Assembly (NCBI GenBank): GCA_945862075.1
Contig: CAMAWV010000006.1
Span: 1 to 39,078, forward strand
DNA: 39,078 nucleotides
Direction of reading: 5' to 3'
DNA from: Rickettsia typhi
Lineage (GTDB): Bacteria > Pseudomonadota > Alphaproteobacteria > Rickettsiales > UBA1997
Positions 1 to 8,760 of the stretch are shown here, piece by piece (the first letter of the stretch is position 1; each line of letters begins with the position of its first letter). A program made the translations under genes and the position numbers. Below the pieces are notes generated by a model. That model searched no databases. It saw nothing but the letters and a program-made list of their open reading frames with translations, and was not told the origin of the DNA.

Positions 1-367
1 GTAGAGTAGCCATTTTCATTCGAGCCTCGTTAATATTTTGTGAACCATAAAATTTATATAAAATTTCTTTGGCTTCTTCATTAATAATCAATTGATCATC
101 AAATGCTTTAGCTATGCATAACGAAGTTATATCGTCGTGAGTAGGGCCAATGCCACCACTGGTAAAAACATAAGTATATTTTTGATGTAGATTTTTTACT
201 GTGGAAATAATTTCAGATTCAATATCGGGGATAATTCTTACTTCTTGTAACAAAATACCTAAATTATTGAGTATTTTAGCAAGATAATTAAGATTTTTAT
301 CTTGAGTTCTGCCTGATAAAATTTCGTTGCCAATAATAATAAAACTCGCAGTTACGTTGCTTAACAT
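1..367 (-). CDS. CinA N-terminal-type (MoaB/MogA-fold) protein, 3' part outside window
   Basis: The first 122 codons of a minus-strand gene are visible, starting at the ATG at 365-367 and running off the left edge. The translation begins MLSNVTASFIIIGNEILSGR and contains TSGGIGPTHDD near residues 75-85. These are the two signature stretches of the molybdopterin-binding-like fold found in the N-terminal half of CinA and in stand-alone alphaproteobacterial homologues. CinA proteins are linked to competence or damage induction, and some hydrolyse ADP-ribose or deamidate NMN through other domains. The C-terminal part is not in the window, so whether a CinA deamidase domain follows cannot be told. 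No clear ribosome binding site precedes the ATG. Family assignment is firm; precise function is not. Confidence 0.8.
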   Translation of the reverse strand, partial: MLSNVTASFIIIGNEILSGRTQDKNLNYLAKILNNLGILLQEVRIIPDIESEIISTVKNLHQKYTYVFTSGGIGPTHDDITSLCIAKAFDDQLIINEEAKEILYKFYGSQNINEARMKMATL

Positions 368-452
368 AGTAAAAAATATAATAAAATGAATATGATAAGA
401 CTATGTTATTTGCTTAATAAAAAAATAGCAACAAAAAACAATAAAAATATAA

Positions 453-466
453 AAATAGCGCTATTT
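453..466. repeat. Perfect 14-bp palindrome (AAATAGCGCTATTT)
   Basis: A perfect dyad about 90 bp upstream of the CinA-like start codon, in the 233-bp gap between that gene and the 3' end of metE. It could be an operator for the minus-strand gene or a chance palindrome in AT-rich DNA. The sequence alone does not decide. Confidence 0.35.
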
Positions 467-469
467 CTC

Positions 470-520
470 TTAAAACTATTTTGTTTTTTTTATGCTTTTT
501 TAAAGATGAGAAATATGATA
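470..520 (+). repeat. Copy A of a ~50-bp repeat also found upstream of uvrA
   Basis: This stretch begins TTAAAACTATTTTG, has a T-run and ends in ATATGATA. It matches 22392-22439 almost throughout, with one T-run length difference, a short variable patch and two further mismatches. Copy B lies just upstream of uvrA and overlaps its candidate extended -10. Copy A has no gene on the plus strand downstream, since metE is antisense there. Confidence 0.5.
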
Positions 521-541
521 ATATCAATTCTCATCTTTAAA
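499..541. other. Long hairpin downstream of metE (14-bp perfect stem)
   Basis: The arms 499-512 and 528-541 are perfectly complementary, with a 15-nt loop. The hairpin begins 60 bp beyond the metE stop codon in the direction of metE transcription. It lacks the GC-rich stem and trailing U-run of a classical intrinsic terminator. It may be a weak terminator or a 3'-end stabiliser for metE mRNA. Confidence 0.4.
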
Positions 542-600
542 TAAGCAAAATAACTACGTATTCATTAAGTGCTTCTTATAAAAAGCAATATTTTGTTATG

Positions 601-2895
601 TTATAAAGTAGCTCGAATGTTTTTAGTAGCAGAAACCATAAGCTCAAGAGCTTGTTTGGTTTCGGGCCAGTCGCGAGTTTTTAAACCGCAATCGGGATTT
701 ACCCAAATTTGCTCTGGTTGTAAAACATTAAGAGCTTTATAAAGTAAATCTTCTATTTCTTTGATTGATGGTACTCTTGGTGAATGAATATCATAAACTC
801 CTGGCCCAATTTCATTTGGATATTTAAAATTAACAAAAGCATTTAATAACTCCATTTGTGATCGAGAAGTTTCGATAGAAATAACATCGGCATCCATATC
901 GGCGATAGCTTTGATGATGTCGTTAAACTCGGAATAACACATATGAGTATGAATTTGAGTTTTATCTTCTACCCCGCTTGCTGAAATACGAAAAGCATCA
1001 ACGGCCCATTGTAAATATTGTTTTTGATGAGTTTGACGTATTGGTAAACCTTCGCGTAAAGCAGCCTCGTCTATTTGAATAATTTGAATACCAGCTTTTT
1101 CTAAATCTAATACTTCATCACGAATTGCTAAGGCAATTTGTTTGGCTGTTTGGCTTCTGGGTTGATCGTTTCTAACAAAAGACCACTGTAAAATAGTTAT
1201 TGGCCCTGTAAGCATGCCTTTAACAATTTTTTTGGTAAGACTTTGCGCATATTTTGCCCATTCTACAGTCATGGCAGAATCTCTAAAAACATCACCAAAA
1301 ATAATTGGAGGTTTAACACAACGAGTCCCATAGCTTTGCACCCAACCGTTTTTAGTAAAACAAAAACCATTAAGTTGTTCGCCAAAGTATTCGACCATAT
1401 CATTTCTTTCAAATTCGCCATGCACTAAAACATCGAGTTCGATTTGTTCTTGCCAAGCAATAGTATTGGCAATTTGTTGTTTTATAAAGTCGTTGTATTG
1501 ATTTTGATTGATTTTATTGGCTTTAAAATTGGCTCGATTTTCTCTAACTTCTTTGGTTTGTGGAAAAGAGCCGATAGTAGTGGTAGGTAATAAAGGTAAA
1601 TTAAGGTGATTTTGTTGTAATTTGCTTCGAGTAGCGAAGTTAGACTTGCGATTTAGAAAAGTTATATCAATTTCAGATACTCTTTGTTTTACTTTTTGAT
1701 TATGAATTTTGACTGATATTTTTCGATTGGCAATAGCGATTTTATTGTTTTGTAAAATTTGCTGTTGTTTTTCGCTTAAATTATTATTAATAGCACCAGC
1801 AATAATTGATATTTCTTGCAATTTTTCTTCAGCAAAAGCGAGCCAAGTTTTTATTTCAGAATCTAGATCTGTTTCGTTTGTTAAAGAAATTGGACAATGT
1901 AACAAGCTACAAGAACTACCTATAATAACTCTATTTTTCCCTAAAACTTCAATAGCTTTTTTAGCAATTTCAATTGATTGCTCCAAGTTGTTGATCCAGA
2001 TATTTCGACCATCAACCAAACCTAAAGATAAAACTTGGTTATCTTGTATGGCTTGCAAGCAAGCATCAAGTTGGTTTTCGTCTCTTACTAAATCGATATG
2101 CACAAAATGAGTTTGTAAATCAAAAGCTAGTTGAGTGTTATCTAGTAAGCTTTCAAAGTAGGTGGTAAGATGTAATTTTAATGAACCGCAGTGCTTTTTA
2201 AGATAGGCATAAGCTTGCAAATAAGCATTGATAGCATCTTTACTGATATCGGTTGCTAAAAAAGGCTCATCTATTTGCACATCTTCAACACCAATTTCTT
2301 GTAGTTTTAAAAATAAATCGGCATAAACTGGTAATAGTTTTGGTAATAAATTAAGTTTGTTTGAATTATCAATAGATTTTCCGAGTAATAAAAATGATAC
2401 TGGACCAATAATTACAGGACGAGTATTTATGCCTATTTGTTTGGCTTCTAGAAAATCTTGGCAAACTTTTTGAGCATTTAAGCTAAATTGTTGATTAGCA
2501 GAAAATTCGGCAACCAAATAGTGATAGTTGGTATCGAACCATTTGGTCATTTCAAGCGCAGTAATATCGATGCTAGATTTTTGTAAGCCTCTTGCCATAG
2601 CAAAATATAAATCTAGACCTTGATGATTTTCGCCAAAAATTTTTTTAAATCGTTCAGGAATAGCGCCAAATAAAACAATATTATCAAGGATATGATCGTA
2701 AAAAGAAAAATCGTTGCTAGCAATAAAATTTATACCAGCAGATTGTTGTAATTGCCAATTATGATTTTTGATTTCAGAAGCTGTAGCTTGTAGTTGCTCC
2801 CAAGAAATAGAGCCTTTCCAGTAGCCTTCGGTAGCTTTTTTTAATTGACGATCAGAACCTATTCTAGGAAAACCAAGTGAAGAACTTTTAAGCAT
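601..2895 (-). CDS. metE: Cobalamin-independent methionine synthase MetE
   Basis: 764 residues, the usual length for 5-methyltetrahydropteroyltriglutamate-homocysteine methyltransferase. It transfers the methyl group of polyglutamylated methyl-THF to homocysteine in the last step of methionine synthesis, in the cytoplasm and without B12. The N-terminal barrel begins with SLGFPRIGSDRQLKKA, and the C-terminal catalytic half opens with LPTTTIGSFPQT. Expected zinc ligands are visible: HMC within IHTHMCYSEF, the downstream glutamate region, and the Cys of NPDCGLKTR near the C-terminus. It is a single-gene unit with tRNA-Ala upstream on the same strand. No SAM, B12 or T-box leader is seen in the 91 bp between tRNA and start codon. 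Having metE argues against complete dependence on host methionine. Confidence 0.97.
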   Translation of the reverse strand: MLKSSSLGFPRIGSDRQLKKATEGYWKGSISWEQLQATASEIKNHNWQLQQSAGINFIASNDFSFYDHILDNIVLFGAIPERFKKIFGENHQGLDLYFAMARGLQKSSIDITALEMTKWFDTNYHYLVAEFSANQQFSLNAQKVCQDFLEAKQIGINTRPVIIGPVSFLLLGKSIDNSNKLNLLPKLLPVYADLFLKLQEIGVEDVQIDEPFLATDISKDAINAYLQAYAYLKKHCGSLKLHLTTYFESLLDNTQLAFDLQTHFVHIDLVRDENQLDACLQAIQDNQVLSLGLVDGRNIWINNLEQSIEIAKKAIEVLGKNRVIIGSSCSLLHCPISLTNETDLDSEIKTWLAFAEEKLQEISIIAGAINNNLSEKQQQILQNNKIAIANRKISVKIHNQKVKQRVSEIDITFLNRKSNFATRSKLQQNHLNLPLLPTTTIGSFPQTKEVRENRANFKANKINQNQYNDFIKQQIANTIAWQEQIELDVLVHGEFERNDMVEYFGEQLNGFCFTKNGWVQSYGTRCVKPPIIFGDVFRDSAMTVEWAKYAQSLTKKIVKGMLTGPITILQWSFVRNDQPRSQTAKQIALAIRDEVLDLEKAGIQIIQIDEAALREGLPIRQTHQKQYLQWAVDAFRISASGVEDKTQIHTHMCYSEFNDIIKAIADMDADVISIETSRSQMELLNAFVNFKYPNEIGPGVYDIHSPRVPSIKEIEDLLYKALNVLQPEQIWVNPDCGLKTRDWPETKQALELMVSATKNIRATL

Positions 2896-2986
2896 AGTTT
2901 GAAGTGAGATTATTTTTTAATGCAAGGCTTTGCTTGAAAAATAGATGAAATTTTTTGAAAATTATTTAGCTGTTTGAAATATTTTT

Positions 2987-3062
2987 TGGTGGAGCTAACG
3001 AGATTCGAACTCGTGACCTTTTGCATGCCATGCAAACGCGCTACCAACTGCGCTATAGCCCC
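2987..3062 (-). tRNA. tRNA-Ala (anticodon GGC)
   Basis: On the minus strand a 76-nt cloverleaf starts GGGGCTA and ends TAGCTCC-A-CCA. The D arm is GCGC/GCGC and the anticodon stem TTTGC/GCAAA encloses loop ATGGCAT, giving anticodon GGC. The T arm is ACGAG-TTCGAAT-CTCGT. The acceptor has one G-T wobble. CCA is encoded in the gene. The GGC anticodon reads GCC and GCU alanine codons. Confidence 0.95.
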
Positions 3063-3071
3063 ATAAAATTC

Positions 3072-3100
3072 TTTTAAACTATTGCTAAATTAATTGACAA
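3072..3100 (-). promoter_or_regulatory. Candidate sigma70 promoter for tRNA-Ala
   Basis: On the minus strand TTGTCA (3095-3100) is followed after 17 nt by TTAAAA (3072-3077). This would place transcription start a few bases before the tRNA 5' end at 3062. Position and spacing fit well, but the -10 is a weak match. Confidence 0.4.
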
Positions 3101-3215
3101 AAAAATTTTAAAATACAAAAAACAAAATGCAAGTAATAAAAATAAGAAAATTTTATGGCATATATCTTTTCTTATGTTTAAAAAAGAGACAATTAAAAAA
3201 AGATAAAAAAAGAAT

Positions 3216-3244
3216 TTGACATTTTAAAATAAAACAAGCAATAT
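3216..3244 (+). promoter_or_regulatory. Candidate promoter for the prepilin-like gene
   Basis: A perfect TTGACA (3216-3221) is followed 17 nt later by CAATAT (3239-3244). It lies about 70 bp before the start codon at 3317. The -35 is convincing and the -10 is poor. Confidence 0.35.
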
Positions 3245-3316
3245 TGGTTTTTAAAAGGATCAAAACTTTTCAATTTTGCTTCATAATAACCAAAATTCAA
3301 CAACTATAAATAAAAT

Positions 3317-4273
3317 ATGAAAAAAACTTTTTCTTCTAAAAAGTCGGCTTTCTCACTAATTGAGTTATCAATAGTTTTAATTATTATCGGTTTGCTTATC
3401 GCTGGCATTACTGGTGGTGCAAGCCTTATTAAAAGCTCCGAGCTTCGTTCGGTTATGAGTGAAGCAAAAAGCTATCAAGTAGCAGTAAATTCTTTTTATA
3501 CTCAATACGATTCTTACCCAGGTGATACCGATATTTCTGTGGGTAGCAATAGCACTTTTGCAGGCAATAGAAACAATAGAATTGAATATGCAATTGCAGT
3601 TGGTGGAACTGCAACAGTAGCTGGTTTTGAAGGTGTTGATGCTTGGCAAGATTTAAGAGATATCGGTGCCATAGATTTAAACCTTACCATTACAGCAACT
3701 GGAGCTCAAGCTTTTACCCCTATTACTCATCTTCCGGGTTCAAAAATTAAAGGCGGTGGTTGGGCTTTTGACTACAACATTTCTTCTTTACAAAATGTGG
3801 TAGTTCTTACTGGCAAAACAAAATCTATAACTCCTGGTGCTCTTGCTGCCGCTACAACTTTAGTTAATAACCATTTTAATACTAGTAATGCAGCGGGTAA
3901 TACGGTTGCCTTAGCTTGTCCATCAACAGTTGCAGATGCTACTACAGATCCTTACTGTGCTTCAGCAAATACTCCTAATTTTCCAGGCGGTATGAATCCT
4001 TTCAAAACTCCAGCTACTAATACCGCTACAGAAGTTATTTCTGCCCCAGATGCCTATTCTATCGATTCTAAGGTTGATGATGGTAAAGCAAATTCTGGCA
4101 CAGTTTTGGCTGTTAATACAAGAGCCGATGTTGTTGCTGATAACTGCTCTGGTAGTGCTATTGCTTATAGTGGAACAGCACCAACAACAGCAGCAAAAGG
4201 CTCTTACGACAGATACCAAACTCCAAACGGTAACAAAAAAGTTTGTGCTTTATCGTTTAGTGTAAATATCTAA
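3317..4273 (+). CDS. Type IV prepilin / pseudopilin-like protein
   Basis: 318 residues with a class III signal at the N-terminus. A short basic leader (MKKTFSSKKSA) is followed by FSLIELSIVLIIIGLLIAG, where a prepilin peptidase would cut before Phe13 and leave Glu at mature position 5. The hydrophobic N-terminal helix is followed by SYQVAVNSFYTQYDSYPGD, the usual pseudopilin alpha1 extension and turn. The rest is a Thr/Ala/Asn/Gly-rich globular domain with four cysteines (in ACPS, PYCA, DNCS and KVCA), perhaps forming disulfides. No other pilus or type II secretion gene is in the window, so the assembly machinery must be elsewhere. The gene stands alone, with an intrinsic terminator directly after it. 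The long variable domain resembles major-pilin-like or adhesive subunits more than minor pseudopilins, but its role cannot be read from sequence. Confidence 0.85.
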   Translation: MKKTFSSKKSAFSLIELSIVLIIIGLLIAGITGGASLIKSSELRSVMSEAKSYQVAVNSFYTQYDSYPGDTDISVGSNSTFAGNRNNRIEYAIAVGGTATVAGFEGVDAWQDLRDIGAIDLNLTITATGAQAFTPITHLPGSKIKGGGWAFDYNISSLQNVVVLTGKTKSITPGALAAATTLVNNHFNTSNAAGNTVALACPSTVADATTDPYCASANTPNFPGGMNPFKTPATNTATEVISAPDAYSIDSKVDDGKANSGTVLAVNTRADVVADNCSGSAIAYSGTAPTTAAKGSYDRYQTPNGNKKVCALSFSVNI

Positions 4274-4300
4274 TAAAATAAATACATAATTTTATTTTGA

Positions 4301-4339
4301 AAACCCCGCTTTTAGCTTTGGCTGAAGGCGGGTTTTTTT
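4301..4339 (+). terminator. Strong intrinsic terminator after the prepilin gene
   Basis: CCCGCTTTTAGC and GCTGAAGGCGGG form a 12-bp stem with two G-U pairs around a TTTG loop (4305-4332). Seven Ts follow, and As lie upstream of the stem. It begins about 30 bp after the stop codon at 4273. Confidence 0.9.
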
Positions 4340-4665
4340 ATGGGAAAAAGTAAAAAAGACGAAGGTAGTGTTTTAAAACACTGACGATCTAAATTCCCCT
4401 TCTTGTAGAAGTGGTGGTCGTGAAACGGCCGGGGTAGTGTTGGTAGCCGATAGCAAAATTTCACTTCAAGAGATCTTGCCATGCTTTAATAACACTACCT
4501 TCGTCTTTTTTGCTTGTAGCAAAAAATCCACCCCTTCCAAGGGAAAGGGAATTTTAGCCCTTACAAAAAAGCGAGATAGAGACCTCGGGGTAGTGTTTTC
4601 TTGGTTATAGAGTGGGAAAATGGTATAAGATTGTTTTCGCTCGCCCCAGAGGTTTAACACCTTAA
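4340..4665. repeat. Non-coding repeat block with 21-bp inverted repeat (MITE-like)
   Basis: This 326-bp gene-free block is richer in GC than its surroundings. A perfect 21-bp inverted repeat is formed by 4352-4372 and 4491-4511, which makes a 160-bp unit. The motif GGTAGTGTT recurs at 4364, 4433 and 4589, and inverted at 4491. The 12-mer CGGGGTAGTGTT occurs twice (4430-4441 and 4586-4597). AAATTCCC/GGGAATTT segments add a further nested inversion. The architecture suggests a dispersed palindromic or miniature transposable element between the ends of the prepilin gene and hemA. No transposase or credible ORF is present. No second copy was seen in this window. Confidence 0.6.
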
Positions 4666-5850
4666 TTACAACACCTCGGTTATGGTGTTTTGTAGGGCAT
4701 AAACTAAATCATCTATCATAGTAAAGTTGTGCAGAGAAGTAGGGGTAATTCGGAGTCTTTCATCGTTTTTGGCAACTGTTGGATAGTTAATGTGTTGCAC
4801 ATAAATATTGTGCTGTCTAAGTAAATTTGTGGAGATTTGCTCGGCTTTATAAGCATTGCCAATTAGTATTGAAATAATATGTGATTGATTATGAAAAATT
4901 TTAATATCTATTTTTTGTAGTTTATGTTTTAAATAGGCAACATTTTTAAATAAAATATCTCTTTCTTGGTTGCTTTTTTGTAGATGTAAAATATTTTCTT
5001 TGATTGCAACCGTTAAAACTGGTGGTAGTGCGGTGCTAAAAATAAACCCAGAAGCATAACTGCGAATTGCATCAATAGCCATTTGATTGCCTGTAATATA
5101 TCCGCCAAAAACTCCAAAAGCTTTACCAAAAGTACCTTGAATAAAATCTATTTGGTTATGTAAATTTAGTTGTTTGCTTAAACCGGCGGCTTGCCCATAA
5201 ATGCCAACCGCATGCACTTCGTCTATGTAGGTGAGGGCTTGATATTTTTTTGCTAAATTAACAATTCCTGCGATATCGCCAAAATCACCATCCATCGAAT
5301 ACACAGATTCAAAAATAATTATTTTAGGTTGGTTTTGGGGATAAAGTTTAAGCTGTTCTTCTAGTTCGAATAAATTATTATGAGTAAAAATATGTTTTTT
5401 TGCTTTGCTATTTTTAATGCCAGCAATAATAGAAGCATGATTTTTGCTATCAGAAAAAATAATTAAATTAGGTATTATTTGATTAAGTGCTTGAATAGCG
5501 GTGTCGTTAGTGATGTAGCCAGAAGAACAAATAATTGCTTTTTCTTTGCAATGTAAATTGGCAACTACCTTTTCTAACTCAACTATTGCTTGGTTATTTC
5601 CAGAAATATTTCTTGTGCCGCCAGCTCCAAGGCCATATTTTTGTAAAGATTCTTGAGCTAAACTGATAGATGCTTGATTCTGCCCCATTCCTAGGTAATC
5701 GTTAGAACACCAAACAATGATTTTTTGTTGATTATGATTGTTGATAGCATAAGGAAATTCGCTACATAATCTTGAAATATTTACAAAATTTCGATAACGA
5801 TTTTCTTGTTTTAATTGCTGGATGGCAGAATCAAAAAATTGTTGATACAT
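4666..5850 (-). CDS. hemA: 5-aminolevulinate synthase
   Basis: 394 residues, typical for the alphaproteobacterial (Shemin pathway) enzyme that condenses glycine with succinyl-CoA to 5-aminolevulinate, the first step of heme synthesis. It is a PLP fold-type I enzyme. SNDYLGMGQ lies near residue 50 and GAGGTRNISGN near 75. YIDEVHAVG near 208 contains the PLP-interacting Asp and His. GTFGKAFGVFGG has the Schiff-base lysine at about residue 243. The start codon lies only 3 nt after the stop of the CorC-like gene, so the two are co-transcribed as the distal end of the purF operon. hemC in the same operon supplies a later step of the same pathway. It could be confused with the related KBL or BioF enzymes, but the length, motifs and hemC linkage favour ALAS. 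Confidence 0.93.
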   Translation of the reverse strand: MYQQFFDSAIQQLKQENRYRNFVNISRLCSEFPYAINNHNQQKIIVWCSNDYLGMGQNQASISLAQESLQKYGLGAGGTRNISGNNQAIVELEKVVANLHCKEKAIICSSGYITNDTAIQALNQIIPNLIIFSDSKNHASIIAGIKNSKAKKHIFTHNNLFELEEQLKLYPQNQPKIIIFESVYSMDGDFGDIAGIVNLAKKYQALTYIDEVHAVGIYGQAAGLSKQLNLHNQIDFIQGTFGKAFGVFGGYITGNQMAIDAIRSYASGFIFSTALPPVLTVAIKENILHLQKSNQERDILFKNVAYLKHKLQKIDIKIFHNQSHIISILIGNAYKAEQISTNLLRQHNIYVQHINYPTVAKNDERLRITPTSLHNFTMIDDLVYALQNTITEVL

Positions 5851-5853
5851 ATA

Positions 5854-7113
5854 TTAGTTAATTTTTTTAATTTTAACTAAAATTATATCGTTGTGATTTT
5901 TTTTAACAATCTCAAAATAAAAATTTTCAATTGTAAGCATTTCTTTTTCTTCGGGAATTCTACCTAAATAATTAATAATATAAGCCGAGATGTTTAATGC
6001 TTCTTCCTTTTGTGGTAATTGCCAGTTGAGTTTTTTATTAAGATCGTAAATAAGAGTTTTGCCACTTACTTTATAAAGCCCAGATTTGCTTTTAATAATA
6101 TTTATCTCATTTCTTTCATCTGGTTCTTTGATTTCACCAACTATTTCTTCTAAAATATCTTCGAGAGTTATTAAACCTTGCACCGAGCCGTATTCGTCTA
6201 TCACGATTGCCATTCTTTTTTTTATTTTGCGAAAAGCAAGTAATTGAGATTTTAAAGTGTTAGAATTAGGTACAAAAAAAGGAGTTGAGACCACTTGTTG
6301 TAAATCAAAATTATTGAGGTTTCCTTTGTGTAAATAGAGGGCTGTTAACATTTTACGTACATTTAGAATATGAGTGATGTTTTCTTCTTGATTTTGCCAA
6401 AGTGGAATTCTGGTATAGCCAATTTCGATGGCTTTTTTAATAATTTCAGAGATGCTTAAATTATAGTTAATAGAGGCGAGATTTTTGCGATGAACCATAA
6501 TTTCAATGATAGAAGTATCGGATAAGTCAAGTACACCGTCGAGTAGATCTTTGTCGTATTTAAAAATTGAACCTTCTTTGGCTTTTAGATCGATAGTGTT
6601 GCGAATCTCTTCGAGTTCAGAGATGTGAGTAGATTCTTTTTTTTTGAAATTAACAATGGCTTTATCAATAATTTTTTCGATAATATGTACAATTGGTAAA
6701 AAAATTTTGTATAAAAAATTAATAAAATTCGCAAAAAAAACAGCGATTTTTTCTGGTTGATGCAAGGCAAGAGTTTTTGGTAGGATTTCTCCAAAAATAA
6801 TAATTACTACTGTTAAAAGTAATGTAGCATAAATTACCCCAATTTCGCCAAATAATTCGAGTAATATTTTGGTGGTTAGGGAAGAGGCGATAATATTTAT
6901 GGCATTGTTAGTAAGAAGCATTACACTTACTAATTTTGCTCGATTTTGTAGTAAATTTTCGAGTTTTTTAGCTTTTTTACAACCTTCGTTTTTGAGTTTC
7001 CAAATTTTGGCTTTCGAAACAGTGGTAATTGCAGTTTCAAAGCATGAAACCAACCCTGCTAAAATAATGAGACCTGCCACATAAAATATTTGCCAAGACA
7101 ATGAAATAAACAT
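5854..7113 (-). CDS. CorC/HlyC (CNNM-type) membrane protein with CBS domains
   Basis: 419 residues in the order DUF21/CNNM transmembrane domain, CBS pair, CorC_HlyC domain. The N-terminal ~150 residues hold about four membrane segments, with ILPKTLALHQPEKIA typical of DUF21. HMVHRKNLASI-like and YTRIPLW motifs mark the CBS pair, and MAIVIDEYGSVQGLITLED is the family's best-conserved stretch. The C-terminal ~80 residues match the transporter-associated domain. Relatives act in Mg2+/Co2+ efflux, and some were named haemolysins historically. In alphaproteobacteria they are often grouped with genes of cell-envelope or metal homeostasis. It sits inside the purF-hemA operon, 56 bp after lysK and 3 bp before hemA. 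Ion specificity cannot be inferred. Confidence 0.88.
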   Translation of the reverse strand: MFISLSWQIFYVAGLIILAGLVSCFETAITTVSKAKIWKLKNEGCKKAKKLENLLQNRAKLVSVMLLTNNAINIIASSLTTKILLELFGEIGVIYATLLLTVVIIIFGEILPKTLALHQPEKIAVFFANFINFLYKIFLPIVHIIEKIIDKAIVNFKKKESTHISELEEIRNTIDLKAKEGSIFKYDKDLLDGVLDLSDTSIIEIMVHRKNLASINYNLSISEIIKKAIEIGYTRIPLWQNQEENITHILNVRKMLTALYLHKGNLNNFDLQQVVSTPFFVPNSNTLKSQLLAFRKIKKRMAIVIDEYGSVQGLITLEDILEEIVGEIKEPDERNEINIIKSKSGLYKVSGKTLIYDLNKKLNWQLPQKEEALNISAYIINYLGRIPEEKEMLTIENFYFEIVKKNHNDIILVKIKKIN

Positions 7114-7169
7114 TTAACTTAAATTTTTGTTAATAAAAATTTTGTATTTGAAGATGAAAATTATTGTCA

Positions 7170-8750
7170 TTAATGGTGTAATGTTTTGTTAATAGCTTTA
7201 TCAATTAGTTTAATGAAATTTTGCACTCCAAATAAAGCAATAAAAGATCCAATTCTAGGTCCTTGTTTTTGACCTAACAAAACTTGATAAAGCAATGAAA
7301 ACCAAGAGCTAATATCATTTTCGTAGCCTTGCTCTTTGCCAACTTTATATACTATATTTTGCAATAAATTAGCATCTGGTTCGCTACTTGATAATTGTTC
7401 TTTTAAAGCTTGTAATTGATTTATTTGTGCATCATTTGGTAATATATAAACTTTATATTGTTTTATAAAATCGTTGTAGTAAGTAAGTGTTTTTTGTATC
7501 ATTTCATCTAGTAGTGGTGAGGATTTTTTAGTAATATTTGGTGAATATTTGGCAATGAAACCCCATAAAATATCTTCGTTTTCGGGGTTGCAAGCCGAAG
7601 CAAGATTAAGAAGTAAAGAGTAGTTAATTGAGAAATTAACATAATTTAGCGGTGGATTGCCTTGATGAATATGAAATACTGGGTTTTCTAATTGTTGAGC
7701 AGGTGTTTGACTACTAAAAGAACCTAAAAAAGACAAATATTCATCGACTGCTTTTGGAATTGCATCGAAATATAATCTTTTGGCAGTTTGTGGTTTTTGA
7801 TACATAAATAAAGACATAGATTGAGTAGGAGCATATTTTAGCCAATCTTCTACAGCAATACCGTTACCTTTTGATTTTGAGATTTTTTCACCAGTTTCTG
7901 ATAAAAACATTTCATAGACAAAATTAATTGGCGGTTTACCGCCGAGTATTTTACAAACATTACTATAAATTTGTTGATTTGGTTGATGATCTTTGCCAAA
8001 AATTTCGTAATCTACTTCAAAAGTTTGCCATCTAGCACCGAAATCTATTTTCCATTGTAGTTTGCAATTGCCATTTAAAACCGAAATTTCTTGCTGTTGT
8101 TGATTGTGATCAAGATATAGGATGGTTTGTTTTTGTGGATTAATCGTTAAAACTCCTTTATCAATAACTAAATTGGTTTGAGGATCAATAGGCATGAAAG
8201 GGCTGTAGGTATTTTTTCGTTCAGCACCTAAGGTTGGAAGCATTAAGTTTAATAAATCTTGATATTTTTCTAAAACTTTTAGCATAGTTTGGTTAAAAGC
8301 ACCAGATTTATATTGTTGGGTGGCGCTGATAAAAACATATTCAAAACCAAAAGAATTTAAAAAACTTTGCAATCTAGCATTCATATGGTGGCCAAAAGAT
8401 TGATGAGTACCAAATGGATCTGGAATCGAAGTAAGTGGTTTTCCTAGGTGTTGAGCGATTAAATTTTGATTAGGAATATTTTCTGGTACCTTGCGTAAGC
8501 CATCAATATCGTCTGAAACACAATACATTTTTACCGGAATATGTGGAGCAAGTAACGAAAAAGCTTGCATTACAAATGCTGTTCGAACTACTTCGCCAAA
8601 AGTACCGATATGAGGTAAGCCAGATGGGCCGTAACCGGTTTCAAAAAGTACAAAACCTTTTTTTGGGATTTGATTTTGAATTTTGGTGAGAATTTTTTTT
8701 GCTTCTAAAAAAGGCCAAGCAGTGCTTATTTGGTAGTGGTTTTTGGACAT
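7170..8750 (-). CDS. lysK: Class I lysyl-tRNA synthetase
   Basis: 526 residues. Class I LysRS is found in archaea, alphaproteobacteria and a few other bacteria in place of the class II enzyme, and charges tRNA-Lys with lysine. The HIGH-type motif is PHIGTFGEVVRT (about residues 46-57), preceded by FETGYGPSGL. The KMSKS-type motif is KISKSKGNG near residue 293. The C-terminal helical part (from about 360) is the class I LysRS anticodon-binding bundle and ends in the conserved GQKQGPRIGSF region. It is translated 10 nt after hemC in the same operon. No class II lysS is seen here. The assignment is firm. Confidence 0.95.
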   Translation of the reverse strand: MSKNHYQISTAWPFLEAKKILTKIQNQIPKKGFVLFETGYGPSGLPHIGTFGEVVRTAFVMQAFSLLAPHIPVKMYCVSDDIDGLRKVPENIPNQNLIAQHLGKPLTSIPDPFGTHQSFGHHMNARLQSFLNSFGFEYVFISATQQYKSGAFNQTMLKVLEKYQDLLNLMLPTLGAERKNTYSPFMPIDPQTNLVIDKGVLTINPQKQTILYLDHNQQQQEISVLNGNCKLQWKIDFGARWQTFEVDYEIFGKDHQPNQQIYSNVCKILGGKPPINFVYEMFLSETGEKISKSKGNGIAVEDWLKYAPTQSMSLFMYQKPQTAKRLYFDAIPKAVDEYLSFLGSFSSQTPAQQLENPVFHIHQGNPPLNYVNFSINYSLLLNLASACNPENEDILWGFIAKYSPNITKKSSPLLDEMIQKTLTYYNDFIKQYKVYILPNDAQINQLQALKEQLSSSEPDANLLQNIVYKVGKEQGYENDISSWFSLLYQVLLGQKQGPRIGSFIALFGVQNFIKLIDKAINKTLHH

Positions 8751-8760
8751 ATTTATAAAG

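Noticed and set aside
2896..2986. Riboswitch or T-box leader controlling metE
   Set aside because: The 91 bp between tRNA-Ala and metE are too short and show no conserved leader structure, only a 4-bp GCAA/TTGC hairpin.
4466..4660. 64-codon minus-strand open frame in the repeat block
   Set aside because: It lies wholly within the inverted and direct repeats, has no recognisable domain and no start signal, and is best explained by the repeat sequence.
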